Source of the DNA: Bacteroidales bacterium
GTDB lineage: Bacteria; Bacteroidota; Bacteroidia; Bacteroidales; UBA932
Direction: 5' to 3'
Assembly: GCA_017625725.1 (NCBI GenBank)
Contig: JAGAKH010000013.1
Location: forward strand, 1 to 64,000
DNA length: 64,000 bases
A model generated the notes under the pieces. The model ran no database searches. It saw only the letters and a program-made list of their open reading frames with translations, and was not told the origin of the DNA. Of the stretch, positions 17,715 to 30,387 are shown piece after piece (the stretch's first letter is position 1; the number at the start of each line of letters is the position of its first letter). The translations under genes were made by a program, and so were the position numbers.

Positions 17715-18569
17715 ATGAAAGTTGGAATAATAGGTCTGGGTCTGATAGGAGGATCCATGGCAATAGATCTGAAGAGGAAAGGATTTGCTTCTGAAATATT
17801 AGGTGTGGAGGCAGATCCGGTAAATGCGGCAGCTGCCGAAAAGATCGGTCTGGTTGACAGATTGATCGACCTGGAGGGGTGCCTGGAGCAAGCTGACCTT
17901 ATTGTTCTCGCAGTGCCGGTCGGAGCGGCAGTGAGGATGCTCCCGAAGATTCTGGACCGTATTTCGGAAACCGGTGCTGACGACAAGACCGTTATAGACG
18001 TATGTTCAACCAAAGAGCAACTGGCACGATGTGTAAAGTACCACTCGAGAAGGGATAGATATGTGGCCACACATCCTATGGCAGGAACTGAGTACAGCGG
18101 CCCTTGGGCTGCCATGCCAGGCCTTTTCGATGGCCATGCATGCATAATCTGCGATCAGGAGGAATCGTCTGCAAAGGCAGTGAGGGTTGTGGAGAAGATG
18201 TATGAGACGTTGAATATGAGAACAATATACATGAACTCATCGAATCATGACGTACACACTGCATATGTGTCTCACATCTCTCATGTCACTTCTTTCGCTT
18301 TGGCACTTACTGTCCTTGATAAGGAAAAGGATGAAAAGCATATATTTGACCTTGCTTCGGGAGGCTTTTCATCGACTGTCCGTCTTGCGAAGAGCAGCCC
18401 GGATATGTGGACGCCGATACTGTCTCAGAACAGAGACAATGTGTTGCATGTGATGGATACCTACATTGAAAAGATGATGGCTTTCAGAAATGCAATCGAT
18501 CAGGATGATGAAGATAAAGTCAGGGAACTCATTCAGGAAGCGAATAAAATACGTAGAATAATCAGATAA
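17715..18569 (+). CDS. tyrA: Prephenate dehydrogenase
   Basis: A 284-residue enzyme that oxidatively decarboxylates prephenate to 4-hydroxyphenylpyruvate for Tyr. It starts with a Rossmann motif (VGIIGLGLIGGSMAIDL); the catalytic region shows THPMAGTEYSGPWAA and, later, HDVHTAYVSHISHVTSFALA. There is no ACT domain and no fused mutase, so it is a short monofunctional form. It lies 19 bp after the aminotransferase and 11 bp before the next gene, so it is under the same attenuator. Confidence 0.93.
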   Translation: MKVGIIGLGLIGGSMAIDLKRKGFASEILGVEADPVNAAAAEKIGLVDRLIDLEGCLEQADLIVLAVPVGAAVRMLPKILDRISETGADDKTVIDVCSTKEQLARCVKYHSRRDRYVATHPMAGTEYSGPWAAMPGLFDGHACIICDQEESSAKAVRVVEKMYETLNMRTIYMNSSNHDVHTAYVSHISHVTSFALALTVLDKEKDEKHIFDLASGGFSSTVRLAKSSPDMWTPILSQNRDNVLHVMDTYIEKMMAFRNAIDQDDEDKVRELIQEANKIRRIIR

Positions 18570-18580
18570 TACATATAATT

Positions 18581-19660
18581 ATGGCAACGAAGAAATTAGA
18601 TCTCATTCCCCTTTATGATTGGGGTATGTTTACAGAGCCCAGACCAAGTGTAGTGGCAGGTCCGTGCAGTGCTGAATCAGAGGAACAGGTGATGGAAACT
18701 GCAAGGGGACTCAAGTCTTTTGGTATCAATGTCTTCAGAGCAGGAATCTGGAAGCCGAGAACTCATCCGGGTTGCTTCGAAGGTGTGGGTACGGAAGGAC
18801 TCAGATGGCTTCAGAAAGTCAAGAAGGAGCTTGGACTGAAGATATCCACGGAAGTGGCGAGCGAAAAGCATGTGTTTGAATGTCTTAAGTTCGGAGTCGA
18901 CCTTGTATGGTTAGGAGCGAGAACCACTGCCAATCCTTTCCTTGTTCAGGAAATTGCCGATGCTCTCAAGGATACGGACATTCCGGTGCTTGTCAAGAAT
19001 CCTGTGAATCCGGATCTGGATCTGTGGATCGGTGCCTTGGAACGTCTCAACAGGGCCGGAATCAAGAAACTTGGAGTTATCCACAGAGGTTTCTCTACCT
19101 TTGAGAAGATCAACTATAGGAATGATCCCCAGTGGCAGGTGGCGATTGAACTCCGCAGCCGTTATCCCGAGCTTCCTTTCTTCGTGGACCCAAGCCATAT
19201 GGGTGGAAGCAAGGATTACCTCGAGGAAATTTCACAGAGGTCGCTTGACCTTGGCTTCGAGGGACTTATGATAGAATCTCATTGTAACCCTTCATGTGCT
19301 TTGAGTGATGCGAAGCAGCAGCTTACTCCGGAAGAACTTCAGGACCTGCTTGAGAATAAGATCAAGGTAAGGGATGCGGATTCAGATGCTCCTGAATGGA
19401 AGGAGAATATCGACCAGCTTCGAGCAAAGATCGATATAATCGACGAGAACATACTTTATGCCCTTGGTTCAAGAATGAAGATAAGCCGTCAGATAGGAGA
19501 GTACAAGAAGAATAACAATATCGCTATTCTTCAGGCCTCCAGATGGGATGCCGTACTGGCCAAGGTCATAGAAAAGGGCAATGAATACGGCCTGTCAGAG
19601 AAATTCCTGAAGGATGTATTCAATGCTATACATGAAGCTTCTGTTGAAGCACAGAAATAA
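18581..19660 (+). CDS. DAHP synthase-chorismate mutase fusion
   Basis: A 359-residue bifunctional enzyme. Residues 1-265 are a DAHP synthase of the short AroAI-beta type (VVAGPCSAES, GIWKPRTHPGCFEGVG, WLGARTTANP, LGVIHRGFST, FFVDPSHMGGSKDYLEE). Residues about 275-359 are an AroQ-type chorismate mutase (IDQLRAKIDIIDENILYALGSRMKISRQIGEYK). It thus covers both the first step of the shikimate pathway and the branch point to prephenate, which the two earlier genes use. Fused mutase domains of this kind can make the synthase sensitive to prephenate or chorismate. The 3' end overlaps lpxK, on the other strand, by 35 bp. Confidence 0.95.
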   Translation: MATKKLDLIPLYDWGMFTEPRPSVVAGPCSAESEEQVMETARGLKSFGINVFRAGIWKPRTHPGCFEGVGTEGLRWLQKVKKELGLKISTEVASEKHVFECLKFGVDLVWLGARTTANPFLVQEIADALKDTDIPVLVKNPVNPDLDLWIGALERLNRAGIKKLGVIHRGFSTFEKINYRNDPQWQVAIELRSRYPELPFFVDPSHMGGSKDYLEEISQRSLDLGFEGLMIESHCNPSCALSDAKQQLTPEELQDLLENKIKVRDADSDAPEWKENIDQLRAKIDIIDENILYALGSRMKISRQIGEYKKNNNIAILQASRWDAVLAKVIEKGNEYGLSEKFLKDVFNAIHEASVEAQK

Positions 19661-20759
19661 ATCGGTTCTTTTCTTCTTCAGAGAGGAATTCCGTCTTTAT
19701 CGGAGTGTAAAAGAGCCTGAGCTTGAGATTGCCGGGGATGCGTCCATAGTCACGTACTCTCTGGCAATCTTTTTCTGTAGTCATCACAACGGAAGTCGGG
19801 AATTCATCGGCAGCATCTGCTATGGTACGGATATCACTGTGGGTAAACTTGTGATGGTCAGGGAAGTTAAAGTGCCTCATTATGCTATAGCTGCTGCTGA
19901 GAAAGTGCTTGAACGGAAGGTCGTTAGCAATACCGCTGAACAGCACCAGTCTCTTGGCGTAAAGATACCTGGCATCTCCTTCAGGATATATCGCTCCCGG
20001 TGTGTCGTACGTGATGGTTGTAAAGAACAGGTTCTGCTTTTTCCCTCCTTTGCGGAAGCCCACGCACTGTCCCTGATCATATCCGGAAAGACCTAAGGCT
20101 TCAGCCCATTTGCTCTTCTGCCATGCATCTAATGACGGTGGACACTTCGACACGATCACGACATCGGCGGAACTGATTCTTTCGGGAAGATCGCGAAGTC
20201 TGCCTATCGGCATGAGATGATCCTTGAATATAGGCCTGTTATAATCTACCAGAACGATAGAAAGATCGGCCTTGATTGCTCTATGCTGGAAAGCATCGTC
20301 AAGAATGATCACGTCAGCCTTTGGAATGTTCTTGTGCCTGCATCTCCTGGCTTTTTTAGAGGAGTGGAGCTTTTCAGGATCTGAAAGAAAGCGGCAGCCT
20401 TCCACTCTTGAACTGTCCACAGCTACCGTTATGGAAGGAAATTTCTTCTTTATCTGCAGAGGTTCGTCTCCATACTCCTTGGCCTTGCCGTCCAAAGGAA
20501 CCTGCTGGAAGCCCTTTGTCGATCTTTTATAACCTCTTGAAAGTACGGCGATGTTCTTCCCGGCCCATTCCTCTTCATTAAGGAGGGTTCTGATAAGCAT
20601 TTCCGTATGTGGTGTCTTCCCCGTTCCTCCGACAGTAATATTGCCGATACATATGGATGGCACCTCAGTCCTGTGGACTTTCTTTAGTCCACAGTCGTAC
20701 ATGAAGTGTCTGAGCTTCAGGATAAGCCAGTACGGGAAAAGCAAAATCTTGTCTATCAT
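19626..20759 (-). CDS. lpxK: Tetraacyldisaccharide 4'-kinase
   Basis: A 377-residue inner-membrane-associated kinase that adds the 4'-phosphate to the lipid A disaccharide. A hydrophobic N-terminal segment (ILLFPYWLILKLRHFMYDCG) precedes the Walker A motif in ICIGNITVGGTGKTPHTEML; AVLSRGYKRSTKGF and VIILDDAFQHRAIKADLSIVLVD are also typical of LpxK. It ends inside the convergent DAHP synthase gene and follows the DUF5686 gene by 10 bp, so it is the last gene of the dusB-DUF5686-lpxK unit. Confidence 0.94.
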   Translation of the reverse strand: MIDKILLFPYWLILKLRHFMYDCGLKKVHRTEVPSICIGNITVGGTGKTPHTEMLIRTLLNEEEWAGKNIAVLSRGYKRSTKGFQQVPLDGKAKEYGDEPLQIKKKFPSITVAVDSSRVEGCRFLSDPEKLHSSKKARRCRHKNIPKADVIILDDAFQHRAIKADLSIVLVDYNRPIFKDHLMPIGRLRDLPERISSADVVIVSKCPPSLDAWQKSKWAEALGLSGYDQGQCVGFRKGGKKQNLFFTTITYDTPGAIYPEGDARYLYAKRLVLFSGIANDLPFKHFLSSSYSIMRHFNFPDHHKFTHSDIRTIADAADEFPTSVVMTTEKDCQRVRDYGRIPGNLKLRLFYTPIKTEFLSEEEKNRFISVLQQKLHV

Positions 20760-20769
20760 TTGTCCAATG

Positions 20770-23340
20770 TTAAAAGTCTACGTAGATTCCAAAGCGGAGT
20801 CCGCCCCACTTGCTCATCCATGAAAGATTGGCGTCTCTATATGTGATTCTTTGGAAATATATTATTCTAAGCAACTTGAATATATTCTCAAGTCCCACTC
20901 CGACTTCCATGTATGGCATGTTGCCGAGAGGTCTTGTACCTTCAGGAATCATGAAGAGGCCTGGTGTGACCATCGGGTTGTTCTGGTCAGAAAGTGTACC
21001 GTAGAGACCGTTGAACACGAGGACCTCACGCAGGTTCAGCTTCTTAAGGAGAGGTATACGGTTGAAGATCATACCCTTCATGTGCCATGTAAGGTTCATC
21101 TGTACTGACCTGTCGCTGATGAATTCCAAGGCATTCAGCATGTGGAATGATTCTCTTCTGTAGGAGAAGGACTGGTTGGCCTCGGCAATTACGAGAAGCG
21201 GCCAAGGAACCTGATTCCACACACCGCCTGCGGCAATTCGTGCATCGAGGAATCCGGCGACAGACAGACGGAAACGCTTGAAAATGTTGAGGTCTGTCCT
21301 GTTGTAATTGTATTCTCCGCCAAGAAGTCCCTTGACTCCAAGCCTATGCGAGAGGGTAAAGATAGGGGTATCCTTATCTATATTCGCCCTTTGCGACACC
21401 ATGTTCATGGCCTTTTCTCCCGGAGCCCATCTAAGTGAGACACCGAATTCGGCAGTCGTAAGGCTCGGGATGCGGGTGATTATTCCGTTTGGATTCATCA
21501 CCTCATATCTCAGAGTGGTAGGGTCGTTTTCCAAAGTTGCCGGAGTGTAGTGGTCGTGCTCGAACCAGAAGCTTGACCTGAAGCTGTTGGACCACTGCTT
21601 GTCATACTGGATGTTAGCCTTCCTTATATACTGAAGCTTGGTAGGCTGTGCAGCCTTGAGGGATGTCAGGATACCATGCTGGTCGGTAAGGATTTCCGGG
21701 CTGAATATATCATAGGTATAAGAGACCGACAGGTTGTTCAGCGGCCTTTCGTCCGGGTGGTAATGCTTGTCGTTGAAACTGTGGGTAAGTTTCAGGTTGT
21801 ACTTGAATTTCTGGTCATTGGTACCATATGCAAGATATCCGCTGGCAAACCATCTCTTTGAGAGGTTGGCTGTCGTCATACCTCCGATACGGAATCTGGC
21901 CTTTTCGATGTGGTTGTATCCGGCAACAGCGAATACGGAACCGAAGTCAAATTTAGAAGTCGACTTGGATCCGGAAGTAGGGACATATTCTGAAACAATT
22001 GCATCCATGACCTTCATCCAGAATGTCATCGAAGACTTTTCCGTGATTTCTTTGGATGCCTGAGCTACCGTAGACTCCCTTTTGTTAAGCGGTACGAGAC
22101 GGTTCTGTTCCCAATAACTGTCGTCGACCTTCTTTGCGTCAGGAAGAATTTCCAGAGGGCCGTCGATGGAGTAGGCTTTGTGTCCTTTAAGTCTGCTTTC
22201 GTCGGTGTTGTGATTGTTGAAGGCTCTGGTCTGATGGGCAAAGACGCCTTGCGTACCCTCTATCACTGCCAGATTCACATACGAATCTTCCCTTTTCAAC
22301 GCCCATAATCCCTCGTCTGTGAGCTGGAATTCCTGGTCTATCCTAAGCTTGTCGATCCAGTTGACGTTGCTGTTTGACGGGAAGTTCATCTGAACCTTCT
22401 TGATGGAATACTTGCCGTCATTGGTGATGTAAAGCCTTCCAGTGAAACCGAAACTCTCGCTGTTGTAAGGTACGAATGCCAGGTCGATGCAAGGAATATT
22501 GTCAACCTTTACCGTGTCCATGATATAATACTTATAATACATGGTTCCCAGCGTAGATGAGATAGGGGATACGAAACGGTTGGCGATGAATGTTATCTCA
22601 TTGTCAAAGATGTCGACACCTGTGAATATCAGCTCCAGTGTTGATGTGAGACCTCCGTTGTGGTCAAACTCCTTGTCAAATCCGATGTGTTTTGTCGCTT
22701 TCCTGACGGTCTTCTCCTGCTTCGGGTTCTTCCTGTAATAGTAGTCGCACATGTTCTCCCTTATGGAGAAGGTAAGGATAGGCTTTCCTGTTACCTCAGA
22801 TGTGTCGATATACTGTCTCAGATACTCCTGCTTCTTCTTTTTCTCAAAATCCGGGTGGTAGTCCTCAAGTGACAGGGTGAGTTTCTCATAAAGGTCGCAG
22901 CTGTAGTAGTCCTTGTCCTCGATCCTGTTCTTGTCCTTGTTGGCTATCACATTCTTTATGAGTTCGACTGCAGGATTGTCCTTTTTGCGGTATTTTTCTC
23001 TCTTGGGCTTTACTACGGCACTTGTAATTTCAAGTCTTTCCTGTTTGAGAAGAATCTTCAGTCCGGTGTTCTTTCCCGGCTTCAGGGTGATGACCTTCTT
23101 CTCGTAGCCGACGGCTTCTACCACAAGTGAGTTTACGCCAGAGTTGTCGGCAAGATAGAATTCGCCGTTATAGTTGGTGAGGCAGCCGGTTGAGGTACCC
23201 TTGAAATACACAGCAATATACTCCATCGGCTTGTTTGTCAGGGAGTCGATTACGATTCCGCTGGCCGAGTGGCTCTGTGCTGCGGAATGAAAAGGTATCG
23301 AAATGAATGCCAATAGAATAATGAATAGTTTTCGTCGCAT
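20770..23340 (-). CDS. DUF5686 outer membrane protein with CarboxypepD_reg-like domain
   Basis: An 856-residue protein with a signal peptide (MRRKLFIILLAFISIPFHSAAQ), then a carboxypeptidase-regulatory-like beta sandwich at about 25-110 (ASGIVIDSLTNKPMEYIAVYFKG) as in TonB-dependent receptors, then a large DUF5686 region that ends in beta-barrel-like strands and a terminal aromatic (FGIYVDF). An outer-membrane barrel is the natural reading; its role is not known. Placed between dusB and lpxK on one probable transcript, it may serve envelope assembly, but this rests on context only. Confidence 0.87.
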   Translation of the reverse strand: MRRKLFIILLAFISIPFHSAAQSHSASGIVIDSLTNKPMEYIAVYFKGTSTGCLTNYNGEFYLADNSGVNSLVVEAVGYEKKVITLKPGKNTGLKILLKQERLEITSAVVKPKREKYRKKDNPAVELIKNVIANKDKNRIEDKDYYSCDLYEKLTLSLEDYHPDFEKKKKQEYLRQYIDTSEVTGKPILTFSIRENMCDYYYRKNPKQEKTVRKATKHIGFDKEFDHNGGLTSTLELIFTGVDIFDNEITFIANRFVSPISSTLGTMYYKYYIMDTVKVDNIPCIDLAFVPYNSESFGFTGRLYITNDGKYSIKKVQMNFPSNSNVNWIDKLRIDQEFQLTDEGLWALKREDSYVNLAVIEGTQGVFAHQTRAFNNHNTDESRLKGHKAYSIDGPLEILPDAKKVDDSYWEQNRLVPLNKRESTVAQASKEITEKSSMTFWMKVMDAIVSEYVPTSGSKSTSKFDFGSVFAVAGYNHIEKARFRIGGMTTANLSKRWFASGYLAYGTNDQKFKYNLKLTHSFNDKHYHPDERPLNNLSVSYTYDIFSPEILTDQHGILTSLKAAQPTKLQYIRKANIQYDKQWSNSFRSSFWFEHDHYTPATLENDPTTLRYEVMNPNGIITRIPSLTTAEFGVSLRWAPGEKAMNMVSQRANIDKDTPIFTLSHRLGVKGLLGGEYNYNRTDLNIFKRFRLSVAGFLDARIAAGGVWNQVPWPLLVIAEANQSFSYRRESFHMLNALEFISDRSVQMNLTWHMKGMIFNRIPLLKKLNLREVLVFNGLYGTLSDQNNPMVTPGLFMIPEGTRPLGNMPYMEVGVGLENIFKLLRIIYFQRITYRDANLSWMSKWGGLRFGIYVDF

Positions 23341-23364
23341 TTCAGTTTAGTATAATAGTATTTA

Positions 23365-24399
23365 TCAGATTCCATAAATGTTGCCTGCGTCAGGAGCGTC
23401 CTCCATGCCCCATCTGTCGGCGATATAGTCCAAAGTGGAGAACAATTCCTCCGGCTCATTCAATGTAACCAGCTTCAGTCTGGTCTCCTTGAAGTCATGA
23501 AGTCCCTTGAAATAACATGAGAGATGCCTTCTCATTTCAAGAACACCCACTCTGTCTCCTTTGATTTCCAGGGATTTTGCAAGATGCCTCTTTGCCAAAG
23601 CCACTCTGTCGATGACGCTCATCTGCGGCATTATCTCTCCGGTCTGGAGGAAGTGCTTGATCTCCTTGAATATCCAAGGATGTCCGTAGGTGGCACGTCC
23701 TATCATTATCCCGTCCACACCGTAGCGGTCAAAATACTCCTTTGCCTTCTGAGGCGAATTGATGTCGCCGTTTCCGATGACAGGAATATGCATTCTCGGA
23801 TTTTCCTTCACCTTTCCTATCAGCGTCCAGTCAGCCTCTCCGCTGTACATCTGGCATCTGGTGCGTCCATGGATGGTAAGGGCCTGTATTCCTGCGTCCT
23901 GCAGCCTTTCGGCAAGTTCGACTATTATCTTTGAGTCTTCATCCCAGCCCAGGCGGGTCTTGACAGTGACGGGAAGCTTGACCGCGTCCACAACCCTTCG
24001 TGTGATCTCCACCATCTTGTCCGGCTCCCTCATCATTCCCGAACCGGCACCCCTGCGGGCGATCTTGTTCACCGGGCATCCGAAGTTTATGTCAACAAGG
24101 TCGGCACCATGACCTCCTGCGATTTCGGCTGCCCTTTCGGCCATCTGTGCAGCATCGACCATCGCTTCAGGAATGTTTCCGTAGATCTGTATTCCGATCG
24201 GGGCTTCATGCTCGTATGTCACCAGCTTTTCCAATGACTTGCGTGCATCCCGGATCAGACCGTCGGATGATATGAATTCGGTGTACATCATATCGGCTCC
24301 ATATTCCTTGCATATGAATCTGAAGGATGCGTCTGTCACATCCTCCATAGGGGCAAGAAACAAGGGCCTGTCACCGAGATTTATATCACCGATATTCAT
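23365..24399 (-). CDS. dusB: tRNA-dihydrouridine synthase
   Basis: A 344-residue flavoenzyme that reduces uridine in the tRNA D-loop. The TIM-barrel motifs are complete: LFLAPMEDVTDASFR at the start, the catalytic cysteine in DINFGCPVNKI, VTVKTRLGWDEDS, LTIHGRTRCQMYSGEADW and VIGNGDINSP. A helical C-terminal domain carries the tRNA-binding part. I use the ATG at 24399; the in-frame TTG at 24411 overlaps the promoter. The best fit is the DusB group, on overall similarity. Confidence 0.93.
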   Translation of the reverse strand: MNIGDINLGDRPLFLAPMEDVTDASFRFICKEYGADMMYTEFISSDGLIRDARKSLEKLVTYEHEAPIGIQIYGNIPEAMVDAAQMAERAAEIAGGHGADLVDINFGCPVNKIARRGAGSGMMREPDKMVEITRRVVDAVKLPVTVKTRLGWDEDSKIIVELAERLQDAGIQALTIHGRTRCQMYSGEADWTLIGKVKENPRMHIPVIGNGDINSPQKAKEYFDRYGVDGIMIGRATYGHPWIFKEIKHFLQTGEIMPQMSVIDRVALAKRHLAKSLEIKGDRVGVLEMRRHLSCYFKGLHDFKETRLKLVTLNEPEELFSTLDYIADRWGMEDAPDAGNIYGI

Positions 24400-24408
24400 A
24401 ATAGCCGG

Positions 24409-24439
24409 CAAAGGTACAAAATATCATCTGTTTGAACAA
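24409..24439 (-). promoter_or_regulatory. Promoter of dusB-DUF5686-lpxK
   Basis: On the minus strand TTG (24439-24437), 20 bp, TACCTTTG (24416-24409). The -7 element ends only nine bases before the dusB ATG, so the transcript would have a very short leader or none. Confidence 0.6.
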
Positions 24440-24470
24440 GTGGATTTTAGTCAACTTAAGCGACTGTAAA

Positions 24471-24502
24471 TTTGTGAAGTGTGGTATGTTTTTGTAACTT
24501 TG
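24471..24502 (+). promoter_or_regulatory. Promoter of pfkA
   Basis: TTTG at 24471-24474, 20 bp spacer, TAACTTTG at 24495-24502: an exact match to the Bacteroidetes consensus and spacing, 25 bp upstream of the pfkA ATG. It lies back to back with the dusB promoter. Confidence 0.75.
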
Positions 24503-24527
24503 CTGAGTTTATGTAATATGAAAGAAT

Positions 24528-25514
24528 ATGGCAAAGATCAAGACTATAGGCGTCCTGACTTCAGGAGGAGATGCACCGGGAATGAATGCTGCGATAAGGG
24601 CGATAACAAGGGCTGCAATATATAACGGATGGAAGGTGAAGGGAATCTACAGAGGCTGGCAGGGGCTCATAAACAATGAGATCAGGGACTTTACTTCAGA
24701 AAGCGTAAGTGGAACCATCAACAGAGGAGGAACCATCCTCAGGACAGCGAGAAGCAAGGATTTCATGAATGAAGAGGGACGTGCCAAAGCATATGAAAAC
24801 ATAAGGAACAATGAGATCGATGCTCTGATTGTCATCGGTGGAAACGGTTCCCTTGCAGGAGCTCAGACCATTGCGGCGGAATACGACCTTCCGTGCGTCG
24901 GACTTCCTGGAACGATTGACAACGACCTTTATGGAACGGATACGACGATAGGATATGATACAGCCTTGAACACCATCATGGACTGTGTCGACAAGATACG
25001 TGACACGGCCAACTCGCATAACAGGATCTTCTTTGTCGAGGTTATGGGACGAGATGCCGGTTTTCTTGCCCAGAATGCAGCAATAGCGACGGGTGCGGAA
25101 GCCGCGATCATACCGGAGGACCGTGCAGACGTAGACCAGCTTGCCACTTTCATCGGAAGAGGTGTCCGCAAAAGCAAGAACAGCTCTATTGTCCTTGTGT
25201 CCGAAAGCAAGAAGGACGGCAGCGGAGGAGCTCAGTACTATGCTGACAGACTTATAAAGGAATACCCTGAGTATGAGGCACGTGTAACCATTCTCGGTCA
25301 TCTTCAGAGGGGAGGTATCCCTACAGCCCAGGACCGTATTCTCGCCAGCCGTCTTGGTGTCGCTGCAATCGATGCCCTAAAGGATGGTCAGCGCAATATA
25401 ATGGTGGGTGTAAAGAACGACCAGATCGTATATGTGCCTTTCAACAAGGCGATAAGAATCGACAAGCCTATCGACAGAGAGCTGATAAATGTGCTCAATG
25501 TACTTTCAATCTGA
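24528..25514 (+). CDS. pfkA: 6-phosphofructokinase
   Basis: A 328-residue glycolytic enzyme that phosphorylates fructose 6-phosphate. It has [17 protein letters not shown] at the nucleotide site, [18 protein letters not shown] with the catalytic aspartate, [12 protein letters not shown] and [15 protein letters not shown]. The length is that of the short ATP-dependent form. One oddity: the loop that usually reads GGDGS is GGNGS (about residue 106), replacing the aspartate that helps bind magnesium in the E. coli enzyme. The phosphoryl donor (ATP or pyrophosphate) is therefore best left open. It has its own promoter. Confidence 0.94.
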   Translation: MAKIKTIGVLTSGGDAPGMNAAIRAITRAAIYNGWKVKGIYRGWQGLINNEIRDFTSESVSGTINRGGTILRTARSKDFMNEEGRAKAYENIRNNEIDALIVIGGNGSLAGAQTIAAEYDLPCVGLPGTIDNDLYGTDTTIGYDTALNTIMDCVDKIRDTANSHNRIFFVEVMGRDAGFLAQNAAIATGAEAAIIPEDRADVDQLATFIGRGVRKSKNSSIVLVSESKKDGSGGAQYYADRLIKEYPEYEARVTILGHLQRGGIPTAQDRILASRLGVAAIDALKDGQRNIMVGVKNDQIVYVPFNKAIRIDKPIDRELINVLNVLSI

Positions 25515-25520
25515 TCATAG

Positions 25521-28800
<3,280 letters not shown>

Positions 28801-28814
28801 GTAAAGCAATCAGG

Positions 28815-30185
28815 ATGGCAGCAGCAAAGACAAAGACAGTGTGGTTCTGCAAGGCTTGCGGAAATGAAAGTCCCAAATGGATGGGACGATGCCCCGCGTG
28901 TGGCGAATGGAATACTATGGTGGAAGAGACTGTCGCAACAGGAAAGAAGTCGGGTACACAGTCTGTGTCGGTTCCGGGTGCGGGACAAAAGCCTATGCCG
29001 CTTTCCGAAATAGATTCCACCCGTGAACAGAGGATATCTCTCAACAATGCAGAAGTAGACCGGATCCTTGGAGGAGGACTGGTCGAAGGATCCCTTGTCC
29101 TCATAGGAGGAGAGCCGGGAATAGGCAAGTCGACCTTGTCGCTGCAGATTCCGCTTCATTGCCCGAATCTCAAGACACTTTATGTGACAGGAGAGGAAAG
29201 TGCAGGTCAGGTCAAGCTCAGAGCAGCCAGGATAGGAGGCGATGACAGCAACTGCATGATCTACAGTGAGACTCTTATGGAGAACATCATCGCTGAAGCC
29301 CGTGCCATGATGCCTGACCTGATGATTGTGGACTCTGTCCAGACAATGTTTTCAACAGGCGTGGAGTCTTCTCCGGGTTCTGTCACACAGATCAAGGAGA
29401 CAGCTGCCATGCTTCTCCGTCTGGCAAAGGAGACAGGTATTCCGGTCATCCTGATCGGTCACATTACAAAAGAGGGTAGCATTGCCGGACCGAAGATTCT
29501 GGAGCATATCGTTGACGTGGTCCTTCAGTTCGAGGGAGATAACAGAGGTACCTACCGCCTTCTCAGAAGCATAAAGAACCGTTTCGGCTCGACCTCGGAG
29601 CTTGCTGTCTTCGAGATGACCGGCAAGGGTCTGAGGGAAGTGAGCAATCCTTCTGAAATGCTCGTCCCAATGCATGAGGACGGGTTGAGCGGAGTTGCGG
29701 TGAGTGCGATGCTTGACGGAACAAGGCCTTTCCTGATAGAGGTCCAGGCTCTGGTCAGCTCAGCTGCCTATGGAACTCCTCAGCGAAGTGCAACAGGCTT
29801 TGATGCCAGAAGACTCAATATGCTTCTGGCCGTCCTGGAGAAACGTGCGGGATTCAAGCTAAGCGTAAAGGATGTATTCCTTAATATGGCGGGAGGACTT
29901 AAGGTGAGCGATCCGGCCTGCGACCTTGCTGTGGTCGCTGCAGTACTTTCTTCCAACTTCGACTTTGCGGTACAGTCTGATATCTGCTTCGCCGGCGAAG
30001 TGGGACTCAGCGGAGAAATCCGTCCTGTGGCTCAGGCGGACAGACGCATAACAGAAGCCTCGCGTCTGGGATATAAACGAATATATATATCTTCTTATAC
30101 CTCTCTTGATATGGAGCATGAAGGCATTGAGGTGGTGAAAGTTGCTGATATACCAGCCTTGTGCAGGAGTCTTTTTAAAGGATAG
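28815..30185 (+). CDS. radA: DNA repair protein RadA
   Basis: A 456-residue RecA-like ATPase that helps branch migration in recombination. An N-terminal four-cysteine zinc motif (CKACGNESPKWMGRCPAC), Walker A in GGEPGIGKSTLS, the RadA-specific KNRFGSTSELAVFEM and a C-terminal Lon-like domain (VKDVFLNMAGGLKVSDPACDLA) are all present and in order. The length is normal. Confidence 0.96.
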   Translation: MAAAKTKTVWFCKACGNESPKWMGRCPACGEWNTMVEETVATGKKSGTQSVSVPGAGQKPMPLSEIDSTREQRISLNNAEVDRILGGGLVEGSLVLIGGEPGIGKSTLSLQIPLHCPNLKTLYVTGEESAGQVKLRAARIGGDDSNCMIYSETLMENIIAEARAMMPDLMIVDSVQTMFSTGVESSPGSVTQIKETAAMLLRLAKETGIPVILIGHITKEGSIAGPKILEHIVDVVLQFEGDNRGTYRLLRSIKNRFGSTSELAVFEMTGKGLREVSNPSEMLVPMHEDGLSGVAVSAMLDGTRPFLIEVQALVSSAAYGTPQRSATGFDARRLNMLLAVLEKRAGFKLSVKDVFLNMAGGLKVSDPACDLAVVAAVLSSNFDFAVQSDICFAGEVGLSGEIRPVAQADRRITEASRLGYKRIYISSYTSLDMEHEGIEVVKVADIPALCRSLFKG

Positions 30186-30196
30186 TCCTCAATTCT

Positions 30197-30227
30197 TTTG
30201 TTTTTTACGATATTAACAATACATTTG
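30197..30227 (+). promoter_or_regulatory. Promoter of the repeat lipoprotein-DUF5723 unit
   Basis: TTTG at 30197-30200, 19 bp, TACATTTG at 30220-30227: a full consensus match. The start codon is 160 bp further on, so the transcript has a long leader. Confidence 0.72.
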
Positions 30228-30251
30228 TCGAAAATTTAATGCCTTCTGGCA

Positions 30252-30377
30252 GACGCCCGTCCCTCTATGCTGTAGGGCGTCGATGATATAAGCAGACATA
30301 AATAAGGAAGTATAGTGGGGAAGTTTCGCAAGTCCCGCTGACTTTCAATATATTAGATAATCTGAAACTTGCGGAAC
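30252..30377 (+). promoter_or_regulatory. Structured 5' leader
   Basis: The leader of about 150 nt can form two stems. Stem A is GACGCCC (30252-30258) with GGGCGTC (30275-30281). Stem B is an 11-bp pairing, GTTTCGCAAGT (30323-30333) with ACTTGCGGAAC (30367-30377), with one G-U pair, ending ten bases before the ATG. I do not recognise a known riboswitch class and there is no T-tract. Possible translational control. Confidence 0.45.
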
Positions 30378-30387
30378 CGAACTTGTT

